From: Rossellomorea aquimaris | GTDB lineage: Bacteria; Bacillota; Bacilli; Bacillales; Fictibacillaceae | Length of the DNA stretch: 64,000 nucleotides | Direction of reading: 5' to 3' | Assembly: GCA_020524245.1 (NCBI GenBank) | Contig: JAIVLN010000001.1 | Span: 744,001-808,000 of the forward strand | Part shown: positions 60,925 through 64,000 of the stretch, one piece after another | Numbering within the stretch: the first letter of the stretch is position 1 | Layout: the number at the start of each line of letters is the position of its first letter | Notes under the pieces: model-generated | Databases searched by the model: none | What the model saw: only the letters and a program-made list of their open reading frames with translations | What the model was told of the DNA's origin: nothing | Translations under genes and position numbers: made by a program

Positions 60925-61161
60925 ATGACTGAACCTATTATCGTCATCGTGATCGTTTATCTGTTCCTGGGATATTGCAGGTTATTGGATCGTACCAAGC
61001 ATCAACGAAGAGAAAACGTCATTTATATAGGTGCCCTGCTCCTCTCCTTCTATTTAAGCTTTCTGTTCATTACAGGTACCGATGGGTTTAACCTAAACGA
61101 CCTTTTGGACTGGCCATTTGAAATGCCCGCAAGGGGAATCTTGAAATTTTTCACCTCTTAA
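60925..61161 (+). CDS. Small two-helix membrane protein of the germinant receptor operon (D subunit-like)
   Basis: 78 residues from the ATG at 60925 (AGAGGTG upstream; the GTG at 60916 is part of that site). Two hydrophobic helices (IIVIVIVYLFLGYC and VIYIGALLLSFYLSFLFITG). Some Bacillus germinant receptor operons carry a fourth gene for a short two-helix D subunit that modulates the germination response; size, topology and position match. Lies 12 bases after the C gene and 20 before the B gene. Confidence 0.75.
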   Translation: MTEPIIVIVIVYLFLGYCRLLDRTKHQRRENVIYIGALLLSFYLSFLFITGTDGFNLNDLLDWPFEMPARGILKFFTS

Positions 61162-61181
61162 AAAATTAAGGGTGGTATATC

Positions 61182-62276
61182 ATGCGTAAAGTTGAAGCTG
61201 TCGGCAATTGGCAGATGATCATTTTATTCCAAGCATTCATTACCGGGTCCTCTATACTCAATATACAGGGGCCTTTGATTGGTATTGCTCAAAATGGGGC
61301 ATGGATCTCCATCCTGATCATCAACGCTTTTTCGTTTTTTATCCTGGCCCTGATCTTACGTCTCCATGAACGATACCCTGATGAATCCTATATCCAGTAC
61401 TCAAAAAAACTATTAGGTAAACCACTGGCGTTGATTCTTGGCGTTCCACTCTTATTGCTCTTGTTTCACTTCAACGCGAACATCACCTATGGTATGGGGC
61501 AGTTCTTCACGACTTCGATGATGAAAGAAACGCCATTGTATGTGTTTCATTTCCTCATATTGATGGTCGCTGGATTGACGGTCCGATCTGGTGTCGAGGT
61601 GATGGCTCGGATGTTCAACGGTCTTCTTTTCTTCGTCCTCTTCATCATTCTCTTGATTTTTCTCTTGAACATCACACATTACCATCCTAAATTCCTATTT
61701 CCAGTCGTTCCGAATGGTTGGAAGCCGATCCTGCACGGTGCTTATGTCGGGTTCGGATTCCCTTATATGGACATCATGTATTTTGCGATGATCTTGCCTT
61801 TCTTAAAAAGAGAAAAAGATAAGCCGTTCAAACGCTGGATGTATGCAGGTCTGTTATTCAATGGATTGATTCTGGCGTTTACAATTGTAGCCTCTCTCAT
61901 GATTCTTGGTCCGATTGCCATGAGCGAGAAGTTTCCGATCTATCAAGCTGCAAGAATCATTGAAATCGGGGAGATCATCCAGCGGGTTGAATCGGTTTTT
62001 GGGATGGCTTTAATTATAGGTTCTTACATGAAGATCACCATGATGCTCTTCATCATCAATGAGGTAATGACACAGCTGTTCAATCTGTCTGACAAGCGGG
62101 CATTCGTCTTTCCGAACGCTCTCCTTGTCTTCTTATTTTCCTTGACGATGTATGAAAACGAAGTGGAACTCGGCGAAAGCGGTTCAATTATGGAGACGAT
62201 TCTGGCGTTCTTTTTAGCATTCGTTCCGCTCGTCATTGTTACAATACGGAGTCTTTTCACAAATAAGTCTTCATAA
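61182..62276 (+). CDS. Spore germinant receptor B subunit (GerAB, amino acid permease-like)
   Basis: 364 residues, ten membrane helices, related to amino acid transporters of the APC fold and thought to bind the germinant. N-terminal WQMIILFQAFITGSSILNI, then GIAQNGAWISILI and SGVEVMARMFNGLLFFVLF. Length is normal. AAGGGTGG precedes the ATG. Last gene of the receptor operon. The germinant cannot be predicted from sequence. Confidence 0.92.
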   Translation: MRKVEAVGNWQMIILFQAFITGSSILNIQGPLIGIAQNGAWISILIINAFSFFILALILRLHERYPDESYIQYSKKLLGKPLALILGVPLLLLLFHFNANITYGMGQFFTTSMMKETPLYVFHFLILMVAGLTVRSGVEVMARMFNGLLFFVLFIILLIFLLNITHYHPKFLFPVVPNGWKPILHGAYVGFGFPYMDIMYFAMILPFLKREKDKPFKRWMYAGLLFNGLILAFTIVASLMILGPIAMSEKFPIYQAARIIEIGEIIQRVESVFGMALIIGSYMKITMMLFIINEVMTQLFNLSDKRAFVFPNALLVFLFSLTMYENEVELGESGSIMETILAFFLAFVPLVIVTIRSLFTNKSS

Positions 62277-62341
62277 AGATTTAACCTTAGAGATGGAGGT
62301 TGTCTGATATACTTTGTTTAAAAAGTAAAGGAGTGTTGTAA

Positions 62342-62740
62342 GTGGCAAATCTATATCCATACATATTCAGTGAGGATGCTCGTAAACAAGCCGAATTTTA
62401 TGCCTATGCATTGAACGGTGAAGTCGTAAGTGTTCAAACATTTGAACAAGCTCCTAATGCCGATGAGTCCATCAAAGATAAAGTCATGCACTTGACCTTG
62501 AGTGCTGCCGATCAGATTTTCTTCATGGCAGATTCAGTTCAAGAGCCTGTTCGTCTAGGGACGCAGATCAATCTGGTCCTCGAATATAAAACCGAGCAGG
62601 AAGCACATGTTGTTTTTCAAAAGCTTTCGGAAGGCGGTAAAGTATTAATGCCATTTGAAAAGATGTTCTGGGGAGCCATGTTCGGCAGGGTCGAAGACAA
62701 ATACGGCCTGACCTGGCAGATTTCAACAGAACACGAATAA
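62342..62740 (+). CDS. PhnB-like VOC family protein
   Basis: 132 residues; the start is a GTG at 62342 with AAAGGAG 8 bases upstream. A double beta-alpha-beta VOC domain of the PhnB/3-demethylubiquinone-methyltransferase-like group: LYPYIFSEDARKQAEFYAYALNGEVVS, LTLSAADQIFFMADS and MPFEKMFWGAMFGRVEDKYGLTWQI. The tail resembles others in which Phe/Trp replaces metal ligands; enzymatic role unknown. It lies 65 bases after the germination operon, on the same strand. Confidence 0.82.
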   Translation: MANLYPYIFSEDARKQAEFYAYALNGEVVSVQTFEQAPNADESIKDKVMHLTLSAADQIFFMADSVQEPVRLGTQINLVLEYKTEQEAHVVFQKLSEGGKVLMPFEKMFWGAMFGRVEDKYGLTWQISTEHE

Positions 62741-62749
62741 TAGGAAGTG

Positions 62750-62778
62750 AAAAAACGGACCTGCCAAGGTCCGTTTTT
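62750..62778 (+). terminator. Bidirectional terminator between the PhnB-like and MscS genes
   Basis: AAAAACGGACC / GGTCCGTTTTT with a short loop; A and T runs flank it on both sides. Confidence 0.9.
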
Positions 62779-62782
62779 TCGT

Positions 62783-63913
62783 TCAGTCGTTCTTATGATC
62801 GAGATAGCTCGATATGAGTTTCTGGTCGATACTACGCACATGCAGATCTCTTTGTGGAAAAGGAATCTCGATGTTGTTTTCGTTCAAAAGATGATAGATT
62901 CTGAAGTTAAGATTACTTTTGATCTGGATCACATACTCTGGATTGGAGATCCAGATGAATAATTCAAAATCGAGTGATGAATTGCCAAAGCCGGTGAAGT
63001 TCACATAAGGAGGCGGCTGCATCAATACCGTTTCCGATGCTTCATATTCCTCCTGAGCAGCTTCTAACAAGACTTCCCGCACCTGCTCTACATCTGAACC
63101 ATATGCGACTCCAATCGGAATGACAAGTCGCAGCCTCGGGTCCCCATATGATCGGTTGACGACCTCTTCTTCAAGGAAATAAGAATTCGGCATGATGATC
63201 CGTTCATTATCGAGCGTCCGGATGATCGTCGCTCGCATGTTGATTTTCTCAATATCACCGATCACATCGTTAATGATGACCCGATCTCCAACCTTGATTG
63301 GACGTTCGAACAAAATGATCAATCCAGAGATGAAGTTGGAGGCGATGTTCTGCATTCCAAAACCAATCCCTACACCAAGCACACCGGCAAAAACAGTTAA
63401 CGCACTCATATCAATCCCGACGGTTGTGAAACTGATCAAAATTGCAAAGACCATGATGATATAGTGGAAAATACGGTTGAACGTAAACCGAAGACCACGG
63501 TCAAGCTGATACCGGTCATAAACGTTCGGTAACAAGAATTGGGTAATCACTTTAGACGTCCGATTCGCAAATGAAATGATCAACACGGCGAGAAGAATCA
63601 AGAAGAACGAAACGTCTACCTTTCCGATTGAAAAGATACTGCCGAACATCCACCCCGCATCCGCAAAATATACGAGCAAGAATACAATGATACCGTAGGT
63701 CGTCACCCAGTTCGTAATTGATTTTAATGCAGGACCGAGCCGATTCCGAAATCGCTCGCTCTTCTCTTCTGCTTTATGTAATGCATAAATGATGACTGAA
63801 CGCACAATGAACATGAAAAGAACGAAACCGAAGAAGATGAGTGTATCTACCCAATCGAAGTGAGACAAGAATTTCTCCCATTCATCACCAATGTTGACTA
63901 TCGAACCGACCAT
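62783..63913 (-). CDS. MscS-family mechanosensitive ion channel
   Basis: 376 residues. Four predicted helices come before the MscS core; the pore-lining TM3 is LGVGIGFGMQNIASNFISGLIILFERP in pattern, with the glycine and alanine packing residues, then VGDRVIINDVIGDIEKINMRATIIRT (beta domain) and the C-terminal alpha/beta domain (PPPYVNFTGFGNSSLDFELFIWI). The channel opens on membrane tension to release osmolytes. Longer than E. coli MscS (286) because of extra N-terminal helices. The window ends about 85 bases beyond its start, where promoter sequence would lie. Confidence 0.93.
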   Translation of the reverse strand: MVGSIVNIGDEWEKFLSHFDWVDTLIFFGFVLFMFIVRSVIIYALHKAEEKSERFRNRLGPALKSITNWVTTYGIIVFLLVYFADAGWMFGSIFSIGKVDVSFFLILLAVLIISFANRTSKVITQFLLPNVYDRYQLDRGLRFTFNRIFHYIIMVFAILISFTTVGIDMSALTVFAGVLGVGIGFGMQNIASNFISGLIILFERPIKVGDRVIINDVIGDIEKINMRATIIRTLDNERIIMPNSYFLEEEVVNRSYGDPRLRLVIPIGVAYGSDVEQVREVLLEAAQEEYEASETVLMQPPPYVNFTGFGNSSLDFELFIWISNPEYVIQIKSNLNFRIYHLLNENNIEIPFPQRDLHVRSIDQKLISSYLDHKND

Positions 63914-64000
63914 ACTTTCACCATCCCCTATACAGCCTCAAATTAATGTTAGATAATCTCAAGTGTATCACAAGATGGAAATGTACGAAGTCCATGAAGT

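Noticed and set aside
1-64000. tRNA or rRNA genes, insertion sequences, phage or integrase genes
   Set aside because: No such sequences were recognised on either strand; base composition looks even along the window.

Overview
The window reads as a chromosomal segment of an endospore-forming member of the Bacillaceae (Firmicutes). The evidence is a GerA-type spore germinant receptor operon, strong AGGAGG-type ribosome binding sites with frequent TTG and GTG starts, CcpA (cre-like) and Bacillus-type LexA boxes, a lysine riboswitch in front of an aspartokinase II with an internal start, and YtvA-, UvsE-, SwrC- and Fsr-like proteins. C30 carotenoid genes and osmolyte or sodium-coupled transporters would suit a marine or salt-tolerant Bacillus relative, but the species cannot be named from sequence alone. 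I see no rRNA, tRNA, CRISPR array, transposase, prophage or integrase gene.

Layout. 1-4080: tail of a tightly overlapping carotenoid operon (acyltransferase, glycosyltransferase, CrtP/CrtN-type oxidase) ending in fni, the isopentenyl diphosphate isomerase that supplies the precursor. 4081-9400: RND efflux pump and a divergently spaced but co-oriented OmpR-type two-component system, with an 11-bp tandem repeat in front of the pump gene. 9423-11126: lysC under a lysine riboswitch. 11238-13116: UV-damage endonuclease and blue-light LOV-STAS receptor. 13101-19885: secreted or membrane proteins (a TIM-barrel-like lipoprotein, an M14 carboxypeptidase, a LysM-CAP protein, a Fsr-like MFS exporter, an amino acid:Na+ symporter). 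20102-29827: an eight-gene beta-oxidation operon with three acyl-CoA ligases, a CoA-transferase, an acyl-CoA dehydrogenase, a hydroxyacyl-CoA dehydrogenase, a thiolase and an enoyl-CoA hydratase. It is followed at 30553-32247 by an AidB-like acyl-CoA dehydrogenase.

32277-38071 is a mixed region: a VOC protein, a compact LexA-box promoter with a terminator about 45 bases downstream (candidate SOS-controlled small RNA), a secreted metzincin protease, a CaiT-like BCCT transporter, a GNAT acetyltransferase, a VLRF1/baeRF-like protein and a short L,D-transpeptidase. A five-unit 21-bp tandem repeat lies at 38155-38255. 38320-41281 holds kynA and kynU for tryptophan degradation, divergent from a TetR regulator with a large palindromic operator between them. 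41378-44974 has membrane and hypothetical genes and an orphan lysine N6-hydroxylase.

45088-57133 encodes an apparently complete route from uracil or thymine to central metabolism: permease, PreT/PreA dihydropyrimidine dehydrogenase, dihydropyrimidinase, beta-ureidopropionase, omega-aminotransferase and CoA-acylating (methyl)malonate semialdehyde dehydrogenase, with a PucR regulator and two small unknown genes. Both ends of this cluster carry the same palindromic motif (TTACATTnGACAnAGTGT), which also resembles the kyn operator. 57575-62276 has a YdcZ-type transporter and a four-gene germinant receptor operon in the order A-C-D-B. The window ends with a PhnB-like VOC protein and an MscS channel.

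Most operons are separated by clear rho-independent terminators. The best leads for something new are the SOS-controlled short transcript at about 32748-32850, the shared catabolic operator, the ATT start of the CoA-transferase, the 21-bp repeat, and the two small genes in the pyrimidine operon.
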